From Kiloniellaceae bacterium (GTDB lineage Bacteria; Pseudomonadota; Alphaproteobacteria; Kiloniellales; J153), in NCBI GenBank assembly GCA_021776115.1, contig JAJFGN010000019.1, forward strand, positions 1 through 44,574: a stretch of DNA of 44,574 nucleotides, written 5' to 3'. Of this stretch, positions 33,358 through 42,790 are shown piece after piece. Position 1 is the first letter of the stretch. Every line of letters starts with the position of its first letter. The translations under genes and the position numbers were made by a program. A model generated the notes under the pieces. It made no database searches. It was not told the origin of the DNA and was given only the letters and a program-made list of their open reading frames with translations.

Positions 33358-34386
33358 ATGGCAATTTTCCGGCACAGCTCCGATCTGCCGGCCTCGGCAC
33401 GCGGCGCCGTCGTGGCGATCGGCAATTTCGACGGCGTGCATCGCGGGCATCAGGCGGTCATAGCGGAGATTAAGCGGATCGCGCTTGATCTGAACGCCCC
33501 CACGGCGGTGCTGACCTTCGAGCCCCATCCGCGCCGCTTCTTTCGGCCGGGCGATCCACCGTTTCAATTGACCTCCTTTCGGCTTAAGGCGCGCTTGCTG
33601 GAATCCCTGGATGTCGAGCACATCTTTTTTCTGACCTTCAACTTGGATCTCTCGCGCCAAAGCGCCGAAGCCTTTGTGAAGGATATTTTGGTGCACGATC
33701 TTGGCGTCGCCCACGTGGCCGTTGGCGAGAACTTTCATTTTGGCCACAAGCGCCAGGGGAACGCGGATTACCTTCGCGCCGCCGGCCAGGACAGCGGGTT
33801 CGGGGTAAGCGTGCTGCCGCGCGTAATGAGCCCGACTGGCGAGGCCTATTCTTCGACCGCGATCCGCGACTATCTCAAGGCAGGCGATCCGAACCGGGCC
33901 GCCTCGCTGCTGGGGCGCTACTGGGAGATTGAAGGGCGGGTCCAGGAGGGGGCTAAGCTGGGCCGCACCCTCGGTTTTCCCACGGCCAACATAACTCTGG
34001 GAGACAGCCTGGAGCCCGCCTACGGAGTCTACGCGGTGAGTGCTGGGATTGACCAGGGCGACCACACGGTTTGGCGTCCCGGAGTCGCCAGCCTGGGCGT
34101 CAGGCCCACGATCGAGAACCCTAAATCCAGCGGCAAGGGGCCCCTGCTGGAGGTGTACTTGTTCGATTTTGACGGCGATCTTTATGCCCAGCACATGCGG
34201 GTCGCCCTGGTCGACTACCTGCGCCCGGAGTGGAAGTTCGATGACTTGGAGGCGCTGAAAGTGCAGATGGTGGAGGACGCGCGCCGCGCCCGGGTCATTC
34301 TGGCCGGTGAGCGCTGGCAGGCCGGGTGGCCAGCCGGGCCGTTTCTGTCGGCCTCGGCGCCTGCCACCGGCCCTGAGGGCGGCTGA
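33358..34386 (+). CDS. ribF: Bifunctional riboflavin kinase/FAD synthetase
   Basis: Makes FMN from riboflavin and ATP, then FAD from FMN. The 342-residue protein has an N-terminal nucleotidyltransferase domain (AIGNFDGVHRGHQAVI, with the HRGH motif, and SSTAIRDYLKAGD) and a C-terminal flavokinase domain (GRTLGFPTANITLG and RPTIENPKS). The C-terminus, rich in Ala and Pro, extends slightly beyond the flavokinase core. It precedes ileS and lspA, a classical order in many proteobacteria. Confidence 0.95.
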   Translation: MAIFRHSSDLPASARGAVVAIGNFDGVHRGHQAVIAEIKRIALDLNAPTAVLTFEPHPRRFFRPGDPPFQLTSFRLKARLLESLDVEHIFFLTFNLDLSRQSAEAFVKDILVHDLGVAHVAVGENFHFGHKRQGNADYLRAAGQDSGFGVSVLPRVMSPTGEAYSSTAIRDYLKAGDPNRAASLLGRYWEIEGRVQEGAKLGRTLGFPTANITLGDSLEPAYGVYAVSAGIDQGDHTVWRPGVASLGVRPTIENPKSSGKGPLLEVYLFDFDGDLYAQHMRVALVDYLRPEWKFDDLEALKVQMVEDARRARVILAGERWQAGWPAGPFLSASAPATGPEGG

Positions 34387-34412
34387 AACCCTCGTATCCT
34401 GTAATCCTAAGC

Positions 34413-34426
34413 CTCACGGCCGTGAG
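34413..34426. repeat. 14-base perfect palindrome between ribF and ileS
   Basis: CTCACGGCCGTGAG is a perfect palindrome in the 127-base gap before ileS. It could be a regulator site, or a chance feature of GC-rich sequence. Confidence 0.3.
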
Positions 34427-34513
34427 CCCTTGAGTCGAGCGCGGGCCGACCATAATATCCGCGCGCCTTTGCCGGCCCGCCAAGTTTAAAAGTAATCCGC
34501 CCATGAGCGCCTT

Positions 34514-37369
34514 ATGACTGTCGACTACAAGTCCACCGTTTTCCTGCCGCGCACGGATTTCCCGATGCGCGCCGGCCTGCCAAAACGCGAGCCTGAAATT
34601 CTGGCGCGCTGGCAGGAAATGGACCTTTACAAACGCCTGCGCGAAAACGCCAAGGGCCGCGAGAAATTCGTTCTGCACGACGGTCCGCCCTATGCGAACG
34701 GGAACCTGCATATGGGCCACGCGATGAACAAGATCCTCAAGGATGTGATCAATCGCTCGCAGCAGATGCTCGGCAAGGACGCTAACTATGTGCCGGGTTG
34801 GGATTGCCACGGCCTGCCGATCGAATGGAAGATCGAGGAGGGCTATCGCAAGCGCGGCCAGGACAAGGACAAAGTTCCGATCATCGAGTTTCGCCGCGAG
34901 TGCCGCGAGTTCGCGGAGCATTGGGTTGGGGTCCAAACCGAGGAGTTCAAGCGTCTAGGGGTCGAGGGCGACTGGGCGCGGCCCTACACCACGATGGCCT
35001 ATGCCTCGGAAGCACAAATCGTACGCGAGATCGGCAAGTTTCTGATGAACGGCGGTCTTTATCGCGGCTCCAAGCCGGTCCTCTGGTCGGTGCCTGAACG
35101 GACCGCCCTAGCGGACGCGGAGGTCGAATACCACGATCACACCTCGACCACGATCTGGGTACGGTTCCCCGTGGTCAAGGCGCCGCAGCCGGCGTTGCAA
35201 GGCGCCAGCGTTGTCATCTGGACCACGACGCCCTGGACGATTCCCGGTAACAGGGCGATCGCGTTTAGTGCCGATGCGCGCTATGCCGTGATTGAAGTCA
35301 GCGAAGTGGGTGAGGGCGGTACGGCACGCGCGGGCGAGACCTTGGTTGTCGCCCACCCGCTTCTCGAAGAGTTTCTGGCGGTAGCGAAGATTACCGGGCA
35401 TCGGATCCTTTCGGAAGTCGAAGGCGCGGCCCTGATGGGCACGCTTTGCGCTCATCCGCTACGCGGGCAAGGTTACGATTACGACGTGCCGCTCTATCAG
35501 GGTGACTTCGTGACCATGGAATCGGGCACCGGCTTCGTGCACATCGCGCCGGGCCACGGCACCGACGACTACGAGCTCGGCCTTAGGCACGGCCTGGAAA
35601 TGCCGATAACCGTGGACGGCAACGGCCAATTCATGGCGCATGTACCCTTGTTCGCGGGCAAAACCATTCTGACTTCCGAGGGCAAGAATGGAGACGCCAA
35701 CGGCGCGGTGTGTGAGGCCTTGGCGGCGGCGGGCAAGCTATTAGCACGTGGCCGCTTGAAACATTCATATCCGCACTCCTGGCGCTCTAAGTCGCCGCTC
35801 ATTTTTCGCAACACGCCGCAGTGGTTCATCTCCATGGAGACGAACGATCTGCGTAAGAAGGCGTTGAAAGCAATTGCCGAAACCCGCTTTGTGCCGAGCG
35901 CGGGGCAGGCCCGGTTGCGTTCCATGATCGAGACCCGGCCGGACTGGTGCGTCTCGCGCCAGCGGCTTTGGGGCGTGCCTCTGCCGATCTTCGTCGAGAA
36001 GGCGAGCGGCGAGCCCCTGCGCGACCCGGAGGTTATCGAACGCATCGCCGGTATTTTTGAGCAAGAAGGCGCCGATTGCTGGTTCGAGGGCGACCCGCAG
36101 CGCTTCCTTGGCAGTGCCTATAAGGCGGAGGACTACGATCAGGTTCGCGATATCGTTGAGGTCTGGTTCGATTCCGGCTCGACCCACAGCTATGTCCTGG
36201 AAGCCCGACCCGATCTAGCTTGGCCCGCGTCGCTTTATCTGGAGGGCTCCGACCAGCACCGCGGTTGGTTTCACAGCTCGCTTTTGGAATCCTGCGGCAC
36301 ACGGGGTCGCGCGCCTTTCGACGCGGTTTTGACCCACGGCTTCGCGCTCGACGAAGAGGGCATCAAGATGTCGAAGTCGCGCGGTGGCGGGACCGCGCCG
36401 CAGAAGGTCATCGAGCAAAGCGGTGCCGATATCCTGCGCCTTTGGGTCGTCGCGTCCAATTATAGCGAAGACGTGCGTGTCGGCCCGGAGATCCTTCGCT
36501 ACCAGATCGACGCCTATCGGCGCCTGCGCAATACCATGCGGTATCTCCTAGGCAGCCTCGAGGGTTTTTCCGATTCCGAACGGGTCGCGCCGGACGAGAT
36601 GCCGGAACTCGAACGCTGGGTTCTGCACCGTTTGGTCGAACTCGATGGCGTCGTGCGGCAGGGATGTGCCGATTTCGACTTTCACAGTATCTATCAGGCT
36701 TTGTACCATTTTTGCGCCATCGACTTGTCGGCGTTTTATTTCGATGTTCGCAAGGACGCCCTGTATTGCGATCGCACGGACTCGATACGCCGCCGGGCCT
36801 GCCGTAGCGTGCTCGACGCTTTGTTCGGTTGCCTAACTGCATGGCTTGCCCCGATCCTGTGTTTCACGGCCGAGGAGGCTTGGTTGACCCGGCGCGGGAC
36901 TTCCGGCGGGCCGGCCGAGGAAAGTGTGCATCTACGCCTCTTCCCAAAGGTTCCGGCAAGCTGGCGCGACGACACCTTGGCGGACAGGTGGGCCAAGGTT
37001 CGAGAGGTGCGCCGCGTTATAACCGGGGCGCTGGAAGTCGAGCGGGCGGAGAAACGTATGGGCTCCAGCTTGCTTGGCCACCCGAGTGTGCACGTAGACC
37101 GGCCGGAGCTGAATGCCGCGATCGCCGGCGTGGATATGGCCGAAGTGTCGATCACCTCCGGGCTCACGGTCGTATCGGGGCCGGTGCCCGAGGGGGCTTT
37201 CACAGTTGACGAAGTTGCCGGTGTGGGCGTAGCCGTGACAACGGCGGAGGGTACGAAGTGCCAACGCTGCTGGCGAGTCTTGCCCGATGTCGGGCAACAT
37301 CCGCAAGCGCTGGACGCTTGTGCGCGGTGCGCCGATGCTGTGGCCCATCGAGGCGCGGCGGCGGAATAG
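34514..37369 (+). CDS. ileS: Isoleucyl-tRNA synthetase
   Basis: Class Ia synthetase of 951 residues that charges tRNA-Ile and edits misactivated valine. The HIGH-type motif is HMGH (66-69) in GPPYANGNLHMGHAMNKILKD and the KMSKS motif is at residues 618-622. The CP1 editing domain includes TTTPWTIPGNRAI and GHGTDDYELG. The C-terminal zinc finger is CQRCWRVLPD then CARCADAV. It has the normal bacterial length. The lspA gene follows four bases after its stop. Confidence 0.97.
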   Translation: MTVDYKSTVFLPRTDFPMRAGLPKREPEILARWQEMDLYKRLRENAKGREKFVLHDGPPYANGNLHMGHAMNKILKDVINRSQQMLGKDANYVPGWDCHGLPIEWKIEEGYRKRGQDKDKVPIIEFRRECREFAEHWVGVQTEEFKRLGVEGDWARPYTTMAYASEAQIVREIGKFLMNGGLYRGSKPVLWSVPERTALADAEVEYHDHTSTTIWVRFPVVKAPQPALQGASVVIWTTTPWTIPGNRAIAFSADARYAVIEVSEVGEGGTARAGETLVVAHPLLEEFLAVAKITGHRILSEVEGAALMGTLCAHPLRGQGYDYDVPLYQGDFVTMESGTGFVHIAPGHGTDDYELGLRHGLEMPITVDGNGQFMAHVPLFAGKTILTSEGKNGDANGAVCEALAAAGKLLARGRLKHSYPHSWRSKSPLIFRNTPQWFISMETNDLRKKALKAIAETRFVPSAGQARLRSMIETRPDWCVSRQRLWGVPLPIFVEKASGEPLRDPEVIERIAGIFEQEGADCWFEGDPQRFLGSAYKAEDYDQVRDIVEVWFDSGSTHSYVLEARPDLAWPASLYLEGSDQHRGWFHSSLLESCGTRGRAPFDAVLTHGFALDEEGIKMSKSRGGGTAPQKVIEQSGADILRLWVVASNYSEDVRVGPEILRYQIDAYRRLRNTMRYLLGSLEGFSDSERVAPDEMPELERWVLHRLVELDGVVRQGCADFDFHSIYQALYHFCAIDLSAFYFDVRKDALYCDRTDSIRRRACRSVLDALFGCLTAWLAPILCFTAEEAWLTRRGTSGGPAEESVHLRLFPKVPASWRDDTLADRWAKVREVRRVITGALEVERAEKRMGSSLLGHPSVHVDRPELNAAIAGVDMAEVSITSGLTVVSGPVPEGAFTVDEVAGVGVAVTTAEGTKCQRCWRVLPDVGQHPQALDACARCADAVAHRGAAAE

Positions 37370-37373
37370 CGAG

Positions 37374-37901
37374 ATGACCGCTTCACACCCACATGGGAGC
37401 ACCGCAAAGTCCCTTTCGGCAGCGCAGGCGCTAGCCATAGCCGCAGGGCTAATCGTCGCTGTCACCCTGCTCGACCAAGCGAGCAAGTGGCTCATTGTTG
37501 AGTATTTCTTGGATCGACCACGCGTGGTCGAGGTTACGGGGTTCTTCAACCTTGTTCTGACACATAATACCGGCATTAGCTTTGGGATTTTTCGTGGCAG
37601 CGATGACTGGGTACGTTGGGCCCTGATTGTCGCCGCGTTTGGGATTATGGCGGTTTTGCTGGACTGGCTCCGGCGCCAGCCGGGGCGAACCTTGACCCTG
37701 GCGATCGGGCTGATATGCGGCGGCGCGCTCGGCAATGTCATCGACCGAATTCGGACCGGCGCCGTGGTCGATTTCTTGGATTTCTACCTTGGTACTTGGC
37801 ACTGGCCGGCCTTTAACCTCGCGGACGCGGCGATCACAATAGGCGTTGTGGGCCTGATCCTGGACGGCTTGTTTCGGCCGCCAAGTAGTAGTAAGAACTA
37901 A
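37374..37901 (+). CDS. lspA: Lipoprotein signal peptidase
   Basis: Aspartic membrane protease of 175 residues that removes signal peptides from prolipoproteins. Four hydrophobic segments are present. The catalytic aspartates are in NVIDRIRTGAVVDFLD and FNLADAAI, and LLDQASKWLI and LTHNTGISFGIF are the other conserved blocks. The ATG at 37374 directly after ileS is preferred over an earlier in-frame ATG within ileS. The next gene encodes a lipoprotein, a likely substrate. Confidence 0.95.
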   Translation: MTASHPHGSTAKSLSAAQALAIAAGLIVAVTLLDQASKWLIVEYFLDRPRVVEVTGFFNLVLTHNTGISFGIFRGSDDWVRWALIVAAFGIMAVLLDWLRRQPGRTLTLAIGLICGGALGNVIDRIRTGAVVDFLDFYLGTWHWPAFNLADAAITIGVVGLILDGLFRPPSSSKN

Positions 37902-37941
37902 TGGGGTTTGTTCGAGAACAACTAAAATGGGGGATTGCGCC

Positions 37942-38529
37942 ATGCAGGGGTTGGGTGTGATTCGGCTTGCGTTCGTGGCCAGCGCTGTGCTTGCCCTGAC
38001 TGCCTGCGAGGGCGTGAAGAAGCAGTTCGGCCTGACTAAGCAGTCTCCCGACGAGTTCCGGGTCGTCGCGCGGGCGCCCTTGACCTTGCCGCCAGACTTT
38101 ACCTTGCGTCCGCCGGAGCCCGGCGCCGTGCGCCCGCAGGAAGGGACCACGGTCCAACAAGCACGCAAGGCCGTCTTCCGGACGGATCAATCTAAATCGC
38201 TGTCTACGGTGCCGGTTTCCGCTTCAACGTCTGCCACTCAAGGCCGTTCCGCGGGTGAGCTTTCGCTCCTCAAGGCCGCTGGCGCAGATAAGACCGACCT
38301 TGATATCCGTGCCTTGGTCGATGAGGAAGCCAATTCACTCAGAAACGATCAGGGTTTCCTTGAGGCGTTGGTGTTTTGGCGGGATCGGGAAGATCCGGGC
38401 GTTATCGTGAACGCGGAGGGCGAGACCAAGCGCTTGCGTGAAAACTCGGCCCTCGGCAAGGACGTCACGGATGGCGAGACGCCGACCATCGAGCGCCGCG
38501 AGAAGGCCCTGTTCGAAGGCCTGTTCTAA
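37942..38529 (+). CDS. DUF3035 lipoprotein, BamF-like
   Basis: Outer-membrane lipoprotein candidate of 195 residues. The signal peptide ends in the lipobox LTAC with the lipidated cysteine about 22 residues in. The SPDEFRVVARAPLTLPPDFTLRPPEPG motif is the conserved core of DUF3035 and resembles the motif of BamC. In Caulobacter the DUF3035 protein BamF is an accessory of the outer-membrane protein assembly (BAM) machine. The second ATG (37942) has a good ribosome-binding site, GGGGGA; the first (37927) does not. The rest of the protein is polar and low in structure. Confidence 0.8.
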   Translation: MQGLGVIRLAFVASAVLALTACEGVKKQFGLTKQSPDEFRVVARAPLTLPPDFTLRPPEPGAVRPQEGTTVQQARKAVFRTDQSKSLSTVPVSASTSATQGRSAGELSLLKAAGADKTDLDIRALVDEEANSLRNDQGFLEALVFWRDREDPGVIVNAEGETKRLRENSALGKDVTDGETPTIERREKALFEGLF

Positions 38530-38723
38530 GCCGCGAAGCCTCCCTCCTCCCAAGCGCATCCGCCCGCTGGCGCTGCCGGGACCTTTGGACAAAATTTACG
38601 ACTTGATCGGATTGTGAAGCCGTGCCGGCGCCGTGGCGGTTGCGATGATGCGATCGCGCGCCATATCTTGATCTAATCTGCGGATTTACGGTGCCGCCCC
38701 CGCGAAAGTGAAGAGGAAGCCAT

Positions 38724-40073
38724 ATGCGCCCCTTGCCTAGCTGTATTTGCTCAATTATCGCCCTGGCATTCGTGGCCCTCATGTCGGCCGACCCCGCTGA
38801 AGCGCGGGTCTTCGATCCCGAGACCTTCACGCTAGATAACGGCATGCAGGTCGTCGTGATAACGAACCGGCGTGCGCCGATCGTCACTCATATGGTCTGG
38901 TACAAGGTCGGCGCCGCGGACGAATCGCCAGGCGAGTCGGGCAACGCTCATTTCCTGGAGCATCTATTGTTCAAGGGCACCAAGACGCTCGGTCCCGGTG
39001 AGTTTTCAGAGATCATCGCGCGCAACGGCGGTCAGGAAAACGCCTTCACCAGCCAGGATTACACGGCTTATTTCCAGACCGTGGCGCGCGACCGCCTTGA
39101 GATCGTCATGAGGTACGAGGCCGACCGCATGGTCAATCTGGTTCTGACCGACGACGTCGTTTTGCCCGAGCGGGATGTCATTCTCGAGGAACGACGCAGC
39201 CGGGTCGACAATAGTCCGGGCGCGCAGCTTGGCGAAACGATGAACGCGGCGGCCTATCTCAACCATCCTTACCGCCTGCCGGTTATCGGTTGGGAGCATG
39301 AGATACGGGCCCTGAACACACAGACTGCCTTGGCTTTTTATCGTAAGTGGTATGCGCCGAACAACGCTGTACTGATCGTCGCCGGCGATGTGTCTAGCGA
39401 TGAGGTGCGGCCTTTGGCCGAAAAATATTACGGCAAGGTTGCGGCGCGCCCGGTACCTGAGCGCCGCCGCATCGAGGAGCCGCCGCAAAACGCGGCACGC
39501 CGCGTCACCTTGGAGAGCGCGCAGGTGCGCCAACCCTCGTTGACCATCAGGTTTCTCGCGCCGTCTGTCTCCAGCGCGGTGCACGCGCAAACCTATCCAC
39601 TTCAGGTTCTCCAGGAAATCATGGGCGGCGGCGCAACCAGCCGGCTCTATCGTTCATTGGTGGTAGAGCAAGGCTTGGCGACTTCGGCTGGCGCTGGATA
39701 CGACTCCAGTGGGTTGGACTCTGGCGATTTCAGCTTCTACGCTTCACCCCGACCCGGCATTGAGATCGAACAAGTCGAACAAGCCTTGCGTGCCGAGATC
39801 ACGCGTCTTCTGGACAGTGGCGTGACGGAAGAAGAGGTCGCGACAGCGCGCCAGCGCCTGCGCGCGAGCGCTATCTACGCCCGCGATTCGCTCGGTACCG
39901 CGCCCAACATATTTGGCCGTGCACTGACGACCGGTCAGAGTGTCGAGGACGTCGAAGCCTGGCCAGCGCGCATTGAGGCTGTGACCGCAGCCCAGATCGA
40001 CGCAGCGGCACGCGCGGTCTTACGCGACGTACAATCGGTGACCGGGCTGTTGCTGCCCAAACCGACAAGCTAA
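38724..40073 (+). CDS. Periplasmic zinc peptidase, M16 family (catalytic subunit)
   Basis: Protein of 449 residues with a Sec-type signal sequence ending near residue 27. The inverted zinc motif HFLEH lies at 76-80, and the third zinc ligand is a glutamate around residue 156 in VILEERRSR. This is a complete M16B active site. FTSQDYTAYFQ and the second-half VEQGLATSAGAGYDSSG fit the family. Together with the following gene it probably forms a two-subunit protease that degrades peptides or misfolded envelope proteins in the periplasm; the substrate is unknown. A ribosome-binding site GAGGA precedes the ATG. Confidence 0.93.
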   Translation: MRPLPSCICSIIALAFVALMSADPAEARVFDPETFTLDNGMQVVVITNRRAPIVTHMVWYKVGAADESPGESGNAHFLEHLLFKGTKTLGPGEFSEIIARNGGQENAFTSQDYTAYFQTVARDRLEIVMRYEADRMVNLVLTDDVVLPERDVILEERRSRVDNSPGAQLGETMNAAAYLNHPYRLPVIGWEHEIRALNTQTALAFYRKWYAPNNAVLIVAGDVSSDEVRPLAEKYYGKVAARPVPERRRIEEPPQNAARRVTLESAQVRQPSLTIRFLAPSVSSAVHAQTYPLQVLQEIMGGGATSRLYRSLVVEQGLATSAGAGYDSSGLDSGDFSFYASPRPGIEIEQVEQALRAEITRLLDSGVTEEEVATARQRLRASAIYARDSLGTAPNIFGRALTTGQSVEDVEAWPARIEAVTAAQIDAAARAVLRDVQSVTGLLLPKPTS

Positions 40074-40104
40074 ATCCCAGTCACAGACCGGCAGGACTTT
40101 TCCC

Positions 40105-41439
40105 ATGATCCTTCGCACATTCCTGAGCGCCTTAGTCTTGGTATTCGGCGTGGTACTGCCGGCCCAAGCGATCGAAGTGCAGCGCGTCGTTAGCCCTGGC
40201 GGGATTGAGGCCTGGCTGGTGGAAGATCACAGCAACCCGGTAATCTCTTTCGATTTGTCCTTTCGCGGCGGTAGCGCTCTCAATCCGCAGGGTAAGGAAG
40301 GCTTGGCGAACATGGTCGCCGGTCTGATCGACGAGGGGGCCGGCGACCTCGATTCTCAGGCATTCCAGGGCGTTCTCGACGACCGTTCGATCAGCTTGCG
40401 GTTCACCGCGAGCCAAGACAGTTTCGGTGGCGAACTGTTCACCCTTAGCGAAAATCGCGCACTAGCTTTCAAGTTGTTGCGCTTGGCGTTGACGCAGCCG
40501 CGCTTCGATTCCGAGCCGGTCGAGCGCATTCGCGCGCAGATCTCGGCCGGTCTCGCGCGCAGCGCCGAGAATCCGGACTCGATTGCGGGCCGAACCCTGC
40601 GCAGCTTGTTCTTTCCCGATCATCCCTATGGCCGCCCGGGCGAAGGCACGCTCGATAGCGTGGCGGCGATAACCGTCGCGGACATGCGAGGTTTCGTGGC
40701 GCGCCGCTTTGCGCGCGACACGCTTGTGGTCGGGGTCGTCGGCGATATAGCCCCGGAGGACTTGGCTAGTCTGCTCGATGAGACTTTTTTGGATTTGCCG
40801 GCCACCGCGCAAACCACTGCCGTGGCCGAAACGGACCCGCAGGGCGATGGCGCCCTTGTTGTGGTCGAACGGGATGTGCCGCAAAGCGTTGTCGCCTTCG
40901 GTCATGCGGGAATAAAGCGTGACGATCGCGATTACTACGCCGCCTATGTTGTGAATTACATCTTGGGCGGTGGCGGGTTCTCCTCCCGCCTATACGAGGA
41001 GGTACGTGAAAAACGGGGATTGGCTTATTCCGTTTATTCGTATTTGAACCCGCTCGATCGCTCGGCGCTGGTGCTGGGCGGCGTGGCGACTCAGAACGGC
41101 CGTGTCGCGACCTCCCTGGATTTGATCCGTCAGGAGTGGCGGCGCATGGCCGAAGAGGGACCTAGCGAGAGCGAGCTGGAAAACGCCAAAACCTTCCTGA
41201 CGGGGTCCTTTCCCTTACGTTTTTCCAGTTCCAGCCGTATTTCGGGCATGCTGGTGGGCATGCAGCTCCAACGCCTGGGAATCGATTACCTGGACCGTCG
41301 CAACAGCCTGATCGAAGCCGTGACGCTGGAAGATGCGCGCCGCGCGGCGAAGCGGTTGTACGATCCGGATAAGCTGACCGTGGTCATCGTAGGCCGCCCG
41401 GACGGGATCGTCTCAAATCGGGAAATGCCGAAGTCCTGA
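40105..41439 (+). CDS. M16-family protein without zinc motif (non-catalytic partner)
   Basis: Protein of 444 residues with a signal peptide (MILRTFLSALVLVFGVVLPAQA). It aligns with the M16 fold, but at the place of HxxEH it reads GLANMVAGL, so no zinc site exists. The substrate-binding Arg/Tyr region EKRGLAYSVYSYLN is retained. In two-subunit M16B proteases one subunit carries zinc and the other this R/Y pair, exactly the division seen here. It begins 31 bases after the catalytic gene. Confidence 0.92.
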   Translation: MILRTFLSALVLVFGVVLPAQAIEVQRVVSPGGIEAWLVEDHSNPVISFDLSFRGGSALNPQGKEGLANMVAGLIDEGAGDLDSQAFQGVLDDRSISLRFTASQDSFGGELFTLSENRALAFKLLRLALTQPRFDSEPVERIRAQISAGLARSAENPDSIAGRTLRSLFFPDHPYGRPGEGTLDSVAAITVADMRGFVARRFARDTLVVGVVGDIAPEDLASLLDETFLDLPATAQTTAVAETDPQGDGALVVVERDVPQSVVAFGHAGIKRDDRDYYAAYVVNYILGGGGFSSRLYEEVREKRGLAYSVYSYLNPLDRSALVLGGVATQNGRVATSLDLIRQEWRRMAEEGPSESELENAKTFLTGSFPLRFSSSSRISGMLVGMQLQRLGIDYLDRRNSLIEAVTLEDARRAAKRLYDPDKLTVVIVGRPDGIVSNREMPKS

Positions 41440-41485
41440 CTCCTTCCTGTCGGGCCGCGACTCTGCTAGCGTGCAGGCGCTTACC

Positions 41486-42790
41486 ATGCCGTTTAAACAT
41501 CTGACCGATACATGCCTGGCCGATCACATCGGCGAAGCTGGGCTCAGCGACGATGTCCTGACGCGCGTCCTTATGGCCGCCGCGCCGGCGCATGATCGCC
41601 TGTGCCAGATCTTCGAATCGGGCGGTCTCCCCGCGCTGGCCGCGGTTCGCGACACGGACGATCTCGAACCCCTGAGCGCCCTTGCCGAAGATTGGCGCGC
41701 GCGCCTCGATCACGTGATCGTCTTGGGCACCGGTGGGTCGTCGCTCGGCGGGCAGACGCTCTACGCCCTGTCCGACCGGGGCTTCGGCCCGGCCCTGGGC
41801 GGGCCGCGCCTGCATTTCCTCGACAACGTCGATCCCGACACCATGAGCGCGATCTTGGGCGCGCTGGACTTCAAGCGCACCGGCCTCGTTATGATCTCGA
41901 AATCAGGCGGAACCGCGGAAACCATAGCTCAGGCTGCGATCCTGTTACCGGCCATAGAGGCGGCGGTCGGCGCTGTCGCGCTTCCCGACCACGCCGTTGT
42001 GGTGACCGAGCCGAACGGCGGGGTTCTATCCCAGATCGCGGCGCGTTACGGTTTGAAGGCCATCGACCATCATCCCGGTATCGGCGGGCGTTTCTCGGTA
42101 TTTTCGGTGGTTGGCGCCCTGCCAGCCCTCCTCGCTGGGCTCGATGTCGCGGCCTTGCGGCGCGGCGCGGACGAGGTCCTGCGCGCGACCCTCGAGGCGT
42201 CGCGGGTTGAGAATGCGCAACCGGCCATCGGCGCGGCAATCGCGGTCGGCTTGCTGCAGGAGCGCGACGTTACGCAAAGTGTCTTGATGACTTATGAGGA
42301 CCGGCTGGCGAACCTGGGCCTGTGGTATCGCCAACTCTGGGCCGAGAGCCTGGGCAAGGACGGTACCGGCACCACGCCGCTGCGCGCCCTGGGCACAGCG
42401 GATCATCATAGCCAGCTTCAACTCTATCTGGCCGGCCCGCGCGACAAGATGTACACCTTGGTCATGCCCGCGTCCCTAGGCGAGGGGCCGATTGTGGACG
42501 CGGCGCTGACCGGCGCGGCCGGGGCCGATTTCTTGGCTGGGCGGCACTTGGGCGACTTAATGGATGCCTCGGCGCGTGCGACGGCCGAAACCTTGGCGCG
42601 CAATGGCCGGCCCGTGCGCCGTATGGTGGTAGAGCGCGTCGACGAGGCAACGCTCGGCGCGCTAATGATGCATTTCATGCTCGAAACCATCCTCGCGGCT
42701 GATCTCTTGGGAGTAAACGCCTTCGATCAGCCGGCGGTTGAGGAGGGCAAGATCCTGACACGGACGTATCTTGCCGGACGAGAGCCATGA
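41486..42790 (+). CDS. pgi: Glucose-6-phosphate isomerase
   Basis: Converts glucose 6-phosphate and fructose 6-phosphate in glycolysis and gluconeogenesis. The protein of 434 residues is of the short bacterial type. Visible sites are [13 protein letters not shown], the phosphate-binding [19 protein letters not shown], the glutamate of [11 protein letters not shown], the histidine of [12 protein letters not shown], and the C-terminal lysine of EEGKILTR. An in-frame GTG at 41471 is an alternative start five codons earlier. Its stop overlaps the mutL start as ATGA. Confidence 0.95.
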   Translation: MPFKHLTDTCLADHIGEAGLSDDVLTRVLMAAAPAHDRLCQIFESGGLPALAAVRDTDDLEPLSALAEDWRARLDHVIVLGTGGSSLGGQTLYALSDRGFGPALGGPRLHFLDNVDPDTMSAILGALDFKRTGLVMISKSGGTAETIAQAAILLPAIEAAVGAVALPDHAVVVTEPNGGVLSQIAARYGLKAIDHHPGIGGRFSVFSVVGALPALLAGLDVAALRRGADEVLRATLEASRVENAQPAIGAAIAVGLLQERDVTQSVLMTYEDRLANLGLWYRQLWAESLGKDGTGTTPLRALGTADHHSQLQLYLAGPRDKMYTLVMPASLGEGPIVDAALTGAAGADFLAGRHLGDLMDASARATAETLARNGRPVRRMVVERVDEATLGALMMHFMLETILAADLLGVNAFDQPAVEEGKILTRTYLAGREP

